From the NCBI GenBank assembly GCA_012719125.1, contig JAAYAY010000057.1, forward strand, positions 60,777 to 124,776: a stretch of DNA of 64,000 nucleotides, written 5' to 3'. Positions 1 to 9,015 of the stretch are shown here, one piece after another (within the stretch, counting starts at the first letter, position 1; each line of letters opens with the position of its first letter). The notes below the pieces were generated by a model. The model was not told the DNA's origin. It searched no databases and saw only the letters and a program-made list of their open reading frames with translations. A program made the translations under genes and the position numbers. This stretch comes from Planctomycetaceae bacterium. GTDB lineage: Bacteria > Planctomycetota > Planctomycetia > Pirellulales > Thermoguttaceae.

Positions 1-88
1 TGCACCCCTATTCCCGGCGCTGTATCCTGGAAACTCGATCCGGCCCCGGTACCATCCCACTCTGTGCACTCGGGAGGCTCTGCAAATC

Positions 89-1729
89 ATGACGATCCTC
101 AAGAAGACGCTTTCTCGCATCTTGCTCCTGGCAATTCTGGCAGCTTGTGGAATCGACATGGTTTCGGCCAGTGCGGCGGCCGCTCAGGTGAAGAAACGGC
201 CTAACATCGTGTTCCTCTTCTGCGACGACCACGCCTACCAGGCCATCAGCGCTTACCGGGAAGTGTCGGCCTACGGGCTCAACCTCAACCAGACGCCCAA
301 CATCGACCGGCTGGCCAAGGAAGGCATGCGGTTCGACAACTGCTACGTGACCAATTCGATCTGTGGTCCCTGCCGGGCCGTGATCCAGACGGGCAAGTAC
401 AGCCATCTGAACGGGTTCTTCTGCAACTGGAACAAGTTCGACGGCACCCAGCAGACCTTTCCCAAGTTGCTCCAGAAGGCAGGCTACCAGACGGCCGTCA
501 TCGGCAAGTGGCATCTCGGCGAGCACATGCCGCCCCAAGGCTACGACTACTCCGAAGTGCTCATCGGGCAGGGCCCCTACTACAACCCGCCCATGCTCCG
601 CAACGGGGAGCGGACCAAGCATACCGGATACACCACCGAAATCATCACCGATCTGGCCCTCGACTGGCTCAAGAACCAGCGGGATCAGGACAAGCCGTTC
701 ATGCTCATGTGCCAGCACAAGGCGCCCCATCGTAACTGGCAGCCGGGACCGGACTATCTGAACCTGTACGACGACGTGACGATTCCCGAGCCCGACACCC
801 TGTTCGACGACTACGCCACCCGGGGCACGCCCGCCAAGGCCCAGGATATGTCGATCGAAGTGACCATGAACGACAGCGATCTGAAGCTCACGCCTCAGCG
901 GAACCTCACCCCCGAACAGAAGGCAAAGTGGGACGCCGCCTACGATCCGAAGAACAAGGCCTTCCGGGAAGCGAACTTGCAGGGAAAGGACCTGGTTCGC
1001 TGGAAGTACCAGCGGTACATGAAGGACTACCTCCGATGCATCGCCGCGGTCGACGACAATGTGGGCCGGGTTCTCAAGTATCTGGATGAGACCGGCCTGG
1101 CCGACAACACCGTGGTCATCTACAGCTCCGACCAGGGGTTCTATCTGGGCGAGCACGGCTGGTTCGACAAGCGGTGGATGTACCAAGAATCGTTGCGGAC
1201 TCCCTTGATCGTCCGTTGGCCCGGCGTGGTCAAGGCCGGGGCGACGAACGGCGACATCGTCTCGAACCTGGACTTCGCCGAGACCTTCCTCGACATCGCC
1301 GGCGTCGAGATTCCCGACGACATGCAGGGCCGCAGCCTGCTGCCCGTCCTGGCGGGGAAGACGCCCGCCGATTGGCGCAAGTACTTCTACTATCAGTACT
1401 ACGAATTCCCGGGGGCCCACAGCGTACGGCGGCACTACGGGGTGACCGACGGCCGATTCAAGCTGATCCACTTCTACGAACCCGACGTCGACGAATGGGA
1501 ACTGTACGACGTAAATGCCGATCCCAAGGAACTCAAGAACATCTTCGGCAACCCGGATTCTGCCGCCGACCAGGCCCGGCTCCAGGAGCATCTCAAGCAA
1601 CTGCGGAAAGAGTACCTGGTTCCCGAGCAGGATCCGCCCGGCTCCTACCCGAACCGAGCCGGCGCCTACGAAAAGGGCGTTGAGCAGATGAAGGCGAAGA
1701 TCGAGCGGTTGGGGCTGAAGAAGCAGTGA
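89..1729 (+). CDS. Secreted sulfatase (S1 family)
   Basis: A 546-aa arylsulfatase-type hydrolase, expected to remove sulfate esters from a polysaccharide or glycosaminoglycan outside the cytoplasm. Residues 1-33 form an export signal (basic start, hydrophobic [10 protein letters not shown], Ala-rich end). The catalytic formylglycine motif is CGPCR at 92-96, with Cys92 as the residue to be oxidised; the metal-binding DD follows FLFC near 46-47, and a late [12 protein letters not shown] block supplies the other active-site residues. C-terminal [15 protein letters not shown] is typical of the family. The substrate cannot be told from sequence. The start is the ATG giving the signal peptide; an AGG-type ribosome site lies just upstream. 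The gene converges on yidC across a palindromic repeat. Confidence 0.93.
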   Translation: MTILKKTLSRILLLAILAACGIDMVSASAAAAQVKKRPNIVFLFCDDHAYQAISAYREVSAYGLNLNQTPNIDRLAKEGMRFDNCYVTNSICGPCRAVIQTGKYSHLNGFFCNWNKFDGTQQTFPKLLQKAGYQTAVIGKWHLGEHMPPQGYDYSEVLIGQGPYYNPPMLRNGERTKHTGYTTEIITDLALDWLKNQRDQDKPFMLMCQHKAPHRNWQPGPDYLNLYDDVTIPEPDTLFDDYATRGTPAKAQDMSIEVTMNDSDLKLTPQRNLTPEQKAKWDAAYDPKNKAFREANLQGKDLVRWKYQRYMKDYLRCIAAVDDNVGRVLKYLDETGLADNTVVIYSSDQGFYLGEHGWFDKRWMYQESLRTPLIVRWPGVVKAGATNGDIVSNLDFAETFLDIAGVEIPDDMQGRSLLPVLAGKTPADWRKYFYYQYYEFPGAHSVRRHYGVTDGRFKLIHFYEPDVDEWELYDVNADPKELKNIFGNPDSAADQARLQEHLKQLRKEYLVPEQDPPGSYPNRAGAYEKGVEQMKAKIERLGLKKQ

Positions 1730-1773
1730 CGGAACAGCCCTGGAGCACCCCATTTCGACAGGCCATCTCCCCC

Positions 1774-1821
1774 GTAGGACAGGATTGCATCCTGTCCAGG
1801 CAGGTTACAAACCTGCCCTAC
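1774..1821. repeat. Double-hairpin palindromic repeat, possible bidirectional terminator
   Basis: Two adjacent short hairpins, GGACAGGAT-TGC-ATCCTGTCC (1777-1797) and GGCAGGTT-ACA-AACCTGCC (1799-1817), are bracketed by GTAGG (1774-1778) and CCTAC (1817-1821), which can pair with each other. The result is a small cruciform or three-way structure. It lies between the convergent ends of the sulfatase and yidC genes and could terminate both transcripts, although no U tract follows. It resembles scattered REP-type repeats. Confidence 0.7.
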
Positions 1822-1838
1822 GCTCGAAGCAAACTCTG

Positions 1839-2486
1839 CTATGCTGCCGCTTGAGAGGGAGCCGATCGGCCGATCACCATGGTCTGGACCAGGCTTGCCG
1901 CCGCCGAGACGCCCCAATAGAGCCCAAGTCCGGCCGACGTCCGGGCCAGAATGAGGAAAGTGGCAACAACTGGGAAGAGCACGGCAACCGATCTTCCCTG
2001 TTGGGGCAGCTCAGACGTGGAGTAGGCGAGCGACGCACAGGTGAGGGCCGTGACGACAATCGTGAGGATCATGTCCGGCCGGGCGATGTTCCCTATCCAC
2101 AGAAAACGGCCGCCGGCAACTACTGCCTGCCGCACCGCCGAGTAGACGGCCAGAAACACCGGCACCTGGGCCAGTCCGCCCAGACAGCCGGTGTAGGGGA
2201 CGGGGGAGACCCCCTTTTCCTTGAACAGCTTCTGCGATTCTTCCGCAATCCGTTCGGGCTGCCCGGCGAACCGTTTGCGAATCCTCTCCAGTTCCGGATG
2301 GAGTTTCTGCATCGCTTGCCGATGGGCTTGGGCTGCCCGGGCGACTCGCAACGTGACCGGGAACATCACGATGCGAACCATGACGGAGAACGCCAGGATT
2401 CCGGCCCCGAGGTTGCCCCCACAGGCTTGGGCGTAGGCAACGATCGTCAGTCGGAGAAGATCGACGAACTGGTCCCAGAGCATCAT
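1839..2486 (-). CDS. yidC: YidC/Oxa1-family membrane insertase, C-terminal-domain form
   Basis: A 215-aa polytopic membrane protein matching the conserved insertase domain of YidC/Oxa1/SpoIIIJ, which helps proteins enter and fold in the inner membrane. Visible are an N-terminal hydrophobic segment, the cytoplasmic Arg/Lys-rich hairpin (ARAAQAHRQAMQKLHPEL, then KLFKEKGVSPVPYTGCLGG), and further membrane segments ending in LGLYWGVSAAASLVQTMV. The large periplasmic P1 domain of Gram-negative YidC is absent, so this may be a secondary paralogue instead of the housekeeping copy. The start ATG at 2486 has GAGGTGG upstream. It lies alone on the minus strand, convergent with the sulfatase. Confidence 0.85.
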   Translation of the reverse strand: MMLWDQFVDLLRLTIVAYAQACGGNLGAGILAFSVMVRIVMFPVTLRVARAAQAHRQAMQKLHPELERIRKRFAGQPERIAEESQKLFKEKGVSPVPYTGCLGGLAQVPVFLAVYSAVRQAVVAGGRFLWIGNIARPDMILTIVVTALTCASLAYSTSELPQQGRSVAVLFPVVATFLILARTSAGLGLYWGVSAAASLVQTMVIGRSAPSQAAA

Positions 2487-3168
2487 TCGGCCACCTCAGT
2501 GCATGGTCTTTCCGCGGAGTTTCGGCTTGGATTTTCGGGCAAGAGGCAGATGTCGCCTCCTGCCCGGAAGGCTGTTCGTTCGGCGGCCAGCGATATTGAC
2601 GATTCTTCTGGGTCGGGGCAATGCCGGGGCCGGCCGCGGTCTCGATTGCCTCCCGGCTCCCGGTTCCGCTTGGCTCCCGAGAGTGTGCGGTGCGACGGCC
2701 GGCGCTCGTCCCTTTCCCGGTCATGGTTCAGGCAAAACGCTGCCGGGTAGAATTCCCCGCCTCGATTGAGTTTCTTCGCAAGTGTCTCTTGACAATCTCA
2801 GGCGTACGCATAATCTTGAATACTTGCGGCCCGGGGGACGGTCGCAAGGCCTGTTTAGGCAGGCTCTCACTCCCCATCCCGCCTTTCTGCATGGACGCTT
2901 CTCCCGAAACCGTGGCGACGTCTGCGGTGTTCTCCCGGTCAATCTGGCAGCAATGCCTGCCATGCCGGCTCAGACACGGCACAAGAACCGAACGGTTTCC
3001 CGATATCGACGGACCGGCAGGGGTCGGGGTGCGCAGCGTGTGCCTGTTTGTCCCGTCTTCGGCGGCCCAGCCTCGGGCCGCTAACAAAACCACTGTTTGT
3101 GTGCGTAGGTGCCCGCGGGAGACTCAGCCGTGTTGCTCGGCTCTCTTGGCAGAAACGAAGCGTTAGGT
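2487..3168. other. Long intergenic region without a convincing gene
   Basis: About 680 bases between the divergent yidC and FHA genes. Open frames here lack recognisable domains, export signals or a good ribosome site, and I do not call them. The one feature I can support is a sigma70-like promoter at 2789-2816, which would give a leader of roughly 350 bases before the FHA gene. Confidence 0.5.
2789..2816 (+). promoter_or_regulatory. Candidate sigma70 promoter upstream of FHA gene
   Basis: TTGACA at 2789-2794, a 16-base spacer, and TAATCT at 2811-2816 on the plus strand. The -35 box is a perfect consensus. It lies far upstream of the FHA start at 3169, so it may serve a long leader or a small RNA instead. 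Confidence 0.4.
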
Positions 3169-3486
3169 ATGAAGGTCAGACTGATTGCGTTGGATTCGGT
3201 CGAACACGACCGTAAGTTGGCTCTGAATGGCCATTCCGTCGTCTTGGGACGCTGCCCCGACGCGGACGTGAGAATCGACGATCGCTGGGTCAGTCGCCGG
3301 CACTGTGAGCTCGTCGAAGTGGACGGCATGCTGGTCGTGCGAGACCTCGGCTCGACACACGGAACCTTCGTGAATGGGCGGCAAGTGTCGGAGGCTCGGT
3401 TACGCCCCGACGATAAACTGACCATCGGCCTGACGAGCTTCGTGGCCAGCTACCGACCGCTTTCCCGGCTGGTCCGCGCCTGTTGA
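3169..3486 (+). CDS. FHA-domain phosphopeptide-binding protein
   Basis: A 105-aa protein that is essentially one forkhead-associated domain, which binds phosphothreonine peptides. The conserved residues are present: GR at 27-28, SRRH at 42-45 and GSTHGTFVNG at 61-70. It has no export signal and no other domain. The ATG at 3169 is preferred because the FHA fold starts directly after it; a longer form from 3109 would add 20 unremarkable residues. A SpoIIE-type phosphatase follows about 270 bases downstream on the same strand, and the two could belong to one phospho-signalling pathway (inference from neighbourhood). Confidence 0.88.
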   Translation: MKVRLIALDSVEHDRKLALNGHSVVLGRCPDADVRIDDRWVSRRHCELVEVDGMLVVRDLGSTHGTFVNGRQVSEARLRPDDKLTIGLTSFVASYRPLSRLVRAC

Positions 3487-3752
3487 GCAAACGCCTGCGG
3501 TGCACGCCCCCCCTCCGACGGGTGAATTGCCTGGGATTGTCGGCCGCGGTAAAGACGGAGCGATAGCCTGCGTCCCTCTGGAGCCCGGGTTATTTCCTTG
3601 CTGCTCTCTCCGGCACCTCTCGTAGTCTGGCGATAGCTCACCGTCGAACCCGACTATTCCGGTGGCCCCCGTCCGGCCCAAATGCTGGCGAAAGCCGACG
3701 GATTCCGGTATTCTTCACGGATACTGGAGGATTCACTGGGTGAAGGGCAACC

Positions 3753-4994
3753 ATGGATCGGCACAAAGGACGCCAGAGAATGGCTGGGACTCCCCGAGTC
3801 GCACGCCGCCTCTCCGCGAGTCTCGACGGGGGGCCTCGCGAGGTGGAAGCACTCCAACAGGCACTCCGGGAAAGCGAGGCGCGATACGAGCAGCTTCTCG
3901 ACGCCGTCACCGACTATGCCTACGTGGTTTCGTTTGGGCAGGGTGACGTCGTCGAGACTCGCCACGGCGTAGGGTGCCTTCACGTGACGGGCTACCCCCC
4001 CGAAGACTTCGAGGCCGATCCGTATCTCTGGATCAACATCGTCCATCCCGAGGATCGCGAGGCTGTCCTCGAGCGATCGGCGAAGCTCCTGACCGGCGAC
4101 GTGCCGCCCCTGGAACACCGGATCCAACATCGCGACGGTTCGATCCGGTGGGTCCGCAGCACCATCATACGGCACGTCGAAGACGCGAAGCTGGTCCGCT
4201 ACGACGGGATTCTCCGGGACATCACCGAACGCCGCCGGATCGAGAAGGCACTTCACGACAATGAAGTGCAACTGCTGATGGCCCAGAAGATCCAGGAGCA
4301 TCTCCTCCCGAAGAAGGCCCCCAATCTGCCCGGCTACGACATCGCGGGCGTCCTCTACCCGGCCGATTTTGCCGCGGGAGACTACTTCGACTTCCTCCCC
4401 AACGGTGGCGACCGCATCGACCTGGTGATCGGCGACGTAACCGGGCACGGCTTTTCGTCCGCACTGATCATGTCGTTGACGCAGGTCCTGCTGAGGCTGC
4501 TGGTCGAGGCCCATGCCGACATACCGCAGGTCCTCAGGCATGCCAACTCGGTCCTGTCCCGGGCAACCGACGAGTATCATTTCGTCACGCTCCTCCTGGG
4601 CCGCCTTGACGCCCCGCGACGTGAATTCCTCTACGCCAGTGCCGGTCACCCGCCTGCCTACCTCTTGGATCGCGATGGCAACGTCAAGCAGTACCTGGAG
4701 AGTACCTCCCACCCCCTGGGCATGTTCTCCGACATCACTTTCCCCACCGCCGAAGTCGTGCAACTCGAACTCGGCGACACCTTGGTCCTGGTGACGGACG
4801 GCATTGAGGAAGCGCGAAACAAGGCGGGCGAGTACTTCGGCCGGGAGCGCTTGGTCAAAGCGATCCGCCGCCACCTTCGCGAATCGGCCCAACAGATCGC
4901 CGAGGCACTCTGCCGGGCGGCTTGGAAGTTCACCGGACAGGTCACTGCGGACGACGATACCACGGTGGTCGTGGTCCGGGTGCTGGACGAGTAG
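3753..4994 (+). CDS. PAS domain-SpoIIE (RsbU-type) PP2C phosphatase
   Basis: A 413-aa signalling protein. Roughly residues 40-165 form a PAS/PAC sensor (RYEQLLDAVTDYAYVVSFG, ending GILRDITERRRIE). After a short helical linker (EVQLLMAQKIQEHLLP) comes a SpoIIE/PPM serine phosphatase domain with the metal-binding patterns AAGDYFDFL, VIGDVTGHG, TDGIEEARN and the C-terminal DDDTTVVVVR. Such proteins usually dephosphorylate an anti-sigma-factor antagonist and so switch partner regulators. There is no membrane segment, so the sensor is cytoplasmic. No STAS or anti-sigma gene lies next to it, so its partner must be elsewhere; the upstream FHA gene is the only nearby signalling gene. Confidence 0.9.
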   Translation: MDRHKGRQRMAGTPRVARRLSASLDGGPREVEALQQALRESEARYEQLLDAVTDYAYVVSFGQGDVVETRHGVGCLHVTGYPPEDFEADPYLWINIVHPEDREAVLERSAKLLTGDVPPLEHRIQHRDGSIRWVRSTIIRHVEDAKLVRYDGILRDITERRRIEKALHDNEVQLLMAQKIQEHLLPKKAPNLPGYDIAGVLYPADFAAGDYFDFLPNGGDRIDLVIGDVTGHGFSSALIMSLTQVLLRLLVEAHADIPQVLRHANSVLSRATDEYHFVTLLLGRLDAPRREFLYASAGHPPAYLLDRDGNVKQYLESTSHPLGMFSDITFPTAEVVQLELGDTLVLVTDGIEEARNKAGEYFGRERLVKAIRRHLRESAQQIAEALCRAAWKFTGQVTADDDTTVVVVRVLDE

Positions 4995-5089
4995 CCCGTG
5001 GACGTACCGAGCTTCTCGAACGCTCGAATCGGGTCCTCCGCCGTGTTATACTTGCGGCCTTGCAGCCCTTACTCCCGGAGGCAAACACC

Positions 5090-6523
5090 GTGAACCGCAC
5101 TCTCACTGCGTTATTGGTCGCCTGCCCCCTTACGCTTGCGCTAGTCGCGGCCGTCTCTGCGCGGGACGTCTTTGTTCGCGTCAGCCCTCGTGACTCCCGC
5201 TACTTCGAACGGACCGACGGAACGGCCTATGTGCCGATCGGCCTGAATATGATCAGTCCGGGAGGGAATCTCGACACGGAAGCCGGCTTGGCTGTCGTCG
5301 ATCGCTGGTTCGGCAAACTGGCCGAGCAAGGCGGTAATTTCGCGAGGATTTGGCTGAGTTCTCCCTTCTGGGACGTGGAACATGAGCACGCAGGTGTCTA
5401 CGACGAGGCAAAGGCAGAACGGATCGACGGTCTGCTGCGTCTGGCTTGCAAGCATGGCATCCGGGTCAAACTGACGATCGAGCATTTCCGCGAGATCGAC
5501 CCGAACCGCGCCTATCGCCAGACGTGGTCGCTCAAGCCGCTGCACCACGTCTCTCAGGGCGGGCCGGCCCGATCGATCGCCGACTGGTTCGACGGCGAGC
5601 CGGCTCGGGCGATGTTCTGCAAGAAGCTCGACTGGTACGCGGCCCGATATGGCAACGATCCGACCGTTTTCGGCTGGGAACTGTGGAACGAGGTCAATGC
5701 CGTTCGCGGCGGCGACTACATGGCCTGGAGCGAGCAGATGCTCGGCCAACTCCGCCAACGGTTTCCAAAAAACCTGGTGATGCAGAGCCTCGGCAGTTTC
5801 GATACCGACGGCAAGCGAGATCAGTACCGCCGCCTCGCCCTGATGCCGGCCAACGACGTGGCCCAGGTCCACCGCTACCTGGATCTGGGCGCGAAACTCG
5901 ACGTGTGCCACGGTCCGGTTGATGTGCTAGCCGCCGAGGCCGTCCGCGAACTCCTCGCCGCCAACCCGGGACGCCCCGTGCTGCTGGCAGAGAGCGGGGC
6001 CGTGGAACCCAGCCACAGCGGACCGTTCAAGTTGTACGAGAAGGACAAGAGCGGGATCATCCTGCACGACGTGCTGTTCGCCCCCTTCTTCGCCGGCTCG
6101 GCCGGTTCGGGCCACTGCTGGCACTGGGACCACTACGTCGACAAAAACGACCTCTGGTGGCACTTCGGTCGCTTCGCCCGGGCAATCGAAGGCACCGATC
6201 CGGCTGCCGAAGCGTTTGTCCCGCGAATGATCGAGCACGACCGGCTGCGCGTTTACGCCCTTGTGGGGAAGAGAACGACACTGCTTTGGTGCAGGGACAA
6301 AGAGAACACCTGGCAGTCCGAGCTTGCCGACGGCACGCCACCCCGAGAGGTTCGTGGTGCCGTACTGAACCTCAAAGAAGGTGTGTCTGAACACGGCGGG
6401 ACCGTCCGCACCTATGATCCGTGGCAAGATGACTGGCGGAAGGGCTCCATGACCGACGGTGCGGTTCCCCTTCCCGACTTTCGCCGGTCGCTCGTAGTGC
6501 GAATCGAAGCTGCCAGACGGTAG
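5090..6523 (+). CDS. Secreted GH5-like (clan A) glycoside hydrolase
   Basis: A 477-aa protein predicted to be a TIM-barrel glycosidase of the cellulase/mannanase superfamily. The GTG start at 5090 has GGAG nine bases upstream and produces a clear signal peptide (LLVACPLTLALVAAVSA), so I choose it over an upstream in-frame ATG at 4922 lying inside the phosphatase gene. The acid/base Glu is in ELWNEVNA (Glu201) and the nucleophile Glu in LLAESG (Glu301); both are in the expected order. FARIWLSSPFWD and the conserved tryptophans around GHCWHWD line the barrel. The C-terminal ~90 residues look like a small beta domain. Substrate unknown; the surrounding sulfatases suggest a complex polysaccharide. 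Confidence 0.8.
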   Translation: MNRTLTALLVACPLTLALVAAVSARDVFVRVSPRDSRYFERTDGTAYVPIGLNMISPGGNLDTEAGLAVVDRWFGKLAEQGGNFARIWLSSPFWDVEHEHAGVYDEAKAERIDGLLRLACKHGIRVKLTIEHFREIDPNRAYRQTWSLKPLHHVSQGGPARSIADWFDGEPARAMFCKKLDWYAARYGNDPTVFGWELWNEVNAVRGGDYMAWSEQMLGQLRQRFPKNLVMQSLGSFDTDGKRDQYRRLALMPANDVAQVHRYLDLGAKLDVCHGPVDVLAAEAVRELLAANPGRPVLLAESGAVEPSHSGPFKLYEKDKSGIILHDVLFAPFFAGSAGSGHCWHWDHYVDKNDLWWHFGRFARAIEGTDPAAEAFVPRMIEHDRLRVYALVGKRTTLLWCRDKENTWQSELADGTPPREVRGAVLNLKEGVSEHGGTVRTYDPWQDDWRKGSMTDGAVPLPDFRRSLVVRIEAARR

Positions 6524-6603
6524 ACGCCAAGAAAAGGGGACTGTGGGACCACGATCGTCGCGAATCACACGAAAGGTGAGGAAGACATGTCAGAGAAGAG
6601 ATA

Positions 6604-6662
6604 GAAAAGAAAATAGGGGAAAAGAAGATACGGCAGGTGGTTCTGTGTCCCATTTTCTTTTC
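6604..6662. repeat. A/T-rich inverted repeat
   Basis: GAAAAGAAAAT at 6604-6614 is the exact reverse complement of ATTTTCTTTTC at 6652-6662, with a 37-base loop. The stretch is strikingly purine-rich then pyrimidine-rich in an otherwise GC-rich region. It follows the glycosidase gene and could act as a terminator or be a decayed repeat. Confidence 0.5.
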
Positions 6663-6722
6663 CACATATTCTTTTCTATTTGCTGACGGTGGACAAGCTC
6701 CCCATCTACGTCGAGGCCGAAC

Positions 6723-6902
6723 ATGTCAAAACGGTTGTTAACCGCAGTGTTGCTGATCGCACTCCTGGGATTGTCTTTCTCACGTCCGTCGAATTGCGGT
6801 GAACCGGCTTTGACTGGCGAATCCTCGACGTTCTCGAATCCCTACTCGACGCCTGGATCGCCGCGCACAGGTCAGCCAAGCGAATCGCCCCATGAAACGT
6901 AG
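6723..6902 (+). CDS. Small predicted secreted protein, unknown function
   Basis: A 59-codon ORF starting MSKRLLTAVLLIALLGLSFS, a textbook signal peptide, followed by a short Ser/Pro/Thr-rich tail (NCGEPALTGES, SPRTGQPSESP). GAGG at 6713-6716 gives correct ribosome-site spacing. The mature part would be only about 35-39 residues with one Cys, so it might be a small lipoprotein-like or cell-surface peptide, or a remnant of a longer gene. It sits between the glycosidase and the second sulfatase. No family is recognised; short length keeps confidence low. Confidence 0.42.
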   Translation: MSKRLLTAVLLIALLGLSFSRPSNCGEPALTGESSTFSNPYSTPGSPRTGQPSESPHET

Positions 6903-7048
6903 GTTGACTCTCCCGAGCCGACCAGGAGAACCGCCGGAAAACGAGCCTCTGGAAAGCCAACGTACGAAAGATTGCAGCCTAAAAAGCGCAAGCGAGGACA
7001 ACGATGCTGCCATCCGCATCCTCGTCTGCTTTACCGAAAGGGCCCACC

Positions 7049-8920
7049 ATGAAAACCGTCACTCGAATCCTGCTCCTGGTCGTTCTGCTGGCGACCTGTC
7101 CAACCACCCTCCACGCTGCCGCACCCGACCGCCCCAACATCCTCTGGATCACCTGCGAAGACATCAGCCCCAACCTGGGCTGCTACGGCGACCAGTATGC
7201 CCGCACTCCCGTGCTCGACGGTCTGGCGGAGCAAGGCGTGCGCTACCTGAACGCCTACGGGATCACCGGCGTCTGCGCGCCCAACCGCTCCTGCCTGATC
7301 ACCGGCGTCTACCCCTCGACCCTTGGCAGCCACGGCATGCGGAGCACCACCTGGCTTCCCGACTCGATCAAGTGCTTTCCCGAGTATCTGCAGGCGGCCG
7401 GCTACTACTGCACGAACAATGTGAAGACCGACTACAACTTCGCCACGCCCAAGACGGCCTGGAACGAGTCGAGCAAGAAGGCCCATTGGCGGAAGCGAAA
7501 GGAGGGCCAGCCCTTCTTCAGCGTGTTCAACTTCACCGTCTGCCACGAAAGCCAGATCCGCGTGCCGGAGGAAAAGTACCACAAGAACACGGCCCGCCTC
7601 AAGCCCGACGAGCGGCACGATCCCGCCAAAGTATCCATTCCGCCCTTCCATCCCGACACGCCCGAATCCCGCAAGGACTGGGCCCGCTATCACGACAACA
7701 TCACGGCCATGGACTACCAGGTGGGCGACGTGCTCAAGGAACTGGAAGATGACGGCCTGGCCGACGACACGATCGTGTTCTTCTTCGGCGACAACGGCGC
7801 CGGCATGCCGGGCGTCAAGAAATGGATCTGGGAGATGGGCCTGGTGGTTCCCTTCATGGTCCGCTTCCCTGAGAAGTACAAGATCTGGGCCCCCGGCGCC
7901 CCGGGCAGCACGACCGACCGCCTCGTCAGCTTCGTCGACTTCGCCCCCACCGTGTTGAGCCTGGCGGGCGTGGAGATCCCGAAGTATATGCAAGGCTCCG
8001 CTTTCCTCGGTCCGGCGGCCGGCCAGCCTCGCGAGCGGGTCTATGCGATCCGCGATCGCATGGCCGAACGGTTCGACATGGTCCGCGTCGTCCGCGACAA
8101 GAAGTTCCAGTATCACCGCAACTTCTTCCCGCACTTGCCGTGGTCGCAGTTCACCAGCTATACCGAAGAGATGCCCACGATGCAGGTCTGGCGCCGCATG
8201 CACGAGGAGGGCCAACTCAACCCCGTCCAGGACCGCTACTTCCAGGCCAAACCGACCGAGGAACTCTACGACATCGCGGCCGACCCGTTTGAGACGAACA
8301 ACCTGGCCAACGACCCCCGGTATGCCGAAACGCTGGCAAAGATGCGCAAGCAGTGCCAGCAATGGATGATCGAGACGGGTGACATGGGGCTCTTGCCGGA
8401 ATCGGAGATGCTCACCCGGGCGGAAGGCAAGACGCCCTATGACGTCGCCTTCAACGCGAAACTCAACCCCGTTGCGAGCCTTGCCGAACTGGCCGATCTG
8501 GCCAACGAGCGAGATCCGGCCAATGTGCCCAAGCTGATCGAGCTTCTCAGCGACGCCGACCCGGCCGTTCGATTCCGGGTCGCGACCGGACTGGTCGCGT
8601 TAGGCGAGAAGGCCGCCCCCGCGGCCGGTGCCCTGAAGAAAGCGATCTCCGACGATGCACCTCACGTGGCAGTCACCGCGGCCGAGGCCCTCTGCAACCT
8701 CGGCCAGGTCGACACCGCCATGCCCGTCCTGCTCGCCGGCCTGAAGAACGATTCCCCGTTGATCCGCCTACGGGCGATCAACGTCCTCGATCGCCTCGGC
8801 CAAGCGGCTCGGCCGGCCATCGAAGCCATGAAGAACGCCCGGATGGAAGCCGCCGGGCCCGTGGGCGACTACGTGACCCGCATGAGCGAGTATGTGCCCG
8901 CGGGTTTGGAGGCCAAATAG
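7049..8920 (+). CDS. Secreted sulfatase with C-terminal HEAT-like repeats
   Basis: A 623-aa sulfatase. The ATG at 7049 is chosen over an in-frame ATG at 7004 because a signal peptide (TRILLLVVLLATCPTTLHA) begins there. The formylglycine motif is CAPNR at 76-80, preceded by ITCEDISPNLGCYG with the metal-binding acidic residues; FFGDNGAGMPG carries the second metal cluster. After the sulfatase domain, from about residue 475, come HEAT/PBS-like helical repeats (NVPKLIELLSDADPAVRFRVATGL and related blocks), which usually mediate protein contacts. The combination suggests a sulfatase anchored to, or assembled with, another protein. Substrate not deducible. Confidence 0.92.
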   Translation: MKTVTRILLLVVLLATCPTTLHAAAPDRPNILWITCEDISPNLGCYGDQYARTPVLDGLAEQGVRYLNAYGITGVCAPNRSCLITGVYPSTLGSHGMRSTTWLPDSIKCFPEYLQAAGYYCTNNVKTDYNFATPKTAWNESSKKAHWRKRKEGQPFFSVFNFTVCHESQIRVPEEKYHKNTARLKPDERHDPAKVSIPPFHPDTPESRKDWARYHDNITAMDYQVGDVLKELEDDGLADDTIVFFFGDNGAGMPGVKKWIWEMGLVVPFMVRFPEKYKIWAPGAPGSTTDRLVSFVDFAPTVLSLAGVEIPKYMQGSAFLGPAAGQPRERVYAIRDRMAERFDMVRVVRDKKFQYHRNFFPHLPWSQFTSYTEEMPTMQVWRRMHEEGQLNPVQDRYFQAKPTEELYDIAADPFETNNLANDPRYAETLAKMRKQCQQWMIETGDMGLLPESEMLTRAEGKTPYDVAFNAKLNPVASLAELADLANERDPANVPKLIELLSDADPAVRFRVATGLVALGEKAAPAAGALKKAISDDAPHVAVTAAEALCNLGQVDTAMPVLLAGLKNDSPLIRLRAINVLDRLGQAARPAIEAMKNARMEAAGPVGDYVTRMSEYVPAGLEAK

Positions 8921-9015
8921 CTGTCCGCGACGCCGGACGGACGAGTGGGTTGTGGAGTCTGGCGGCGGAAGCCAGGATTCTCAGCAATAGCTGCACGCAG
9001 AGCGAACCGCAGGAT

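Noticed and set aside
8..1753. 581-codon open frame on the minus strand opposite the first sulfatase
   Set aside because: Antisense to a well-supported gene, low-complexity composition, no domain; a codon-bias artefact of GC-rich DNA.
2621..3166. 181-codon plus-strand frame in the intergenic region
   Set aside because: No domain, poor ribosome site, odd amino-acid composition; a spurious frame is more likely.
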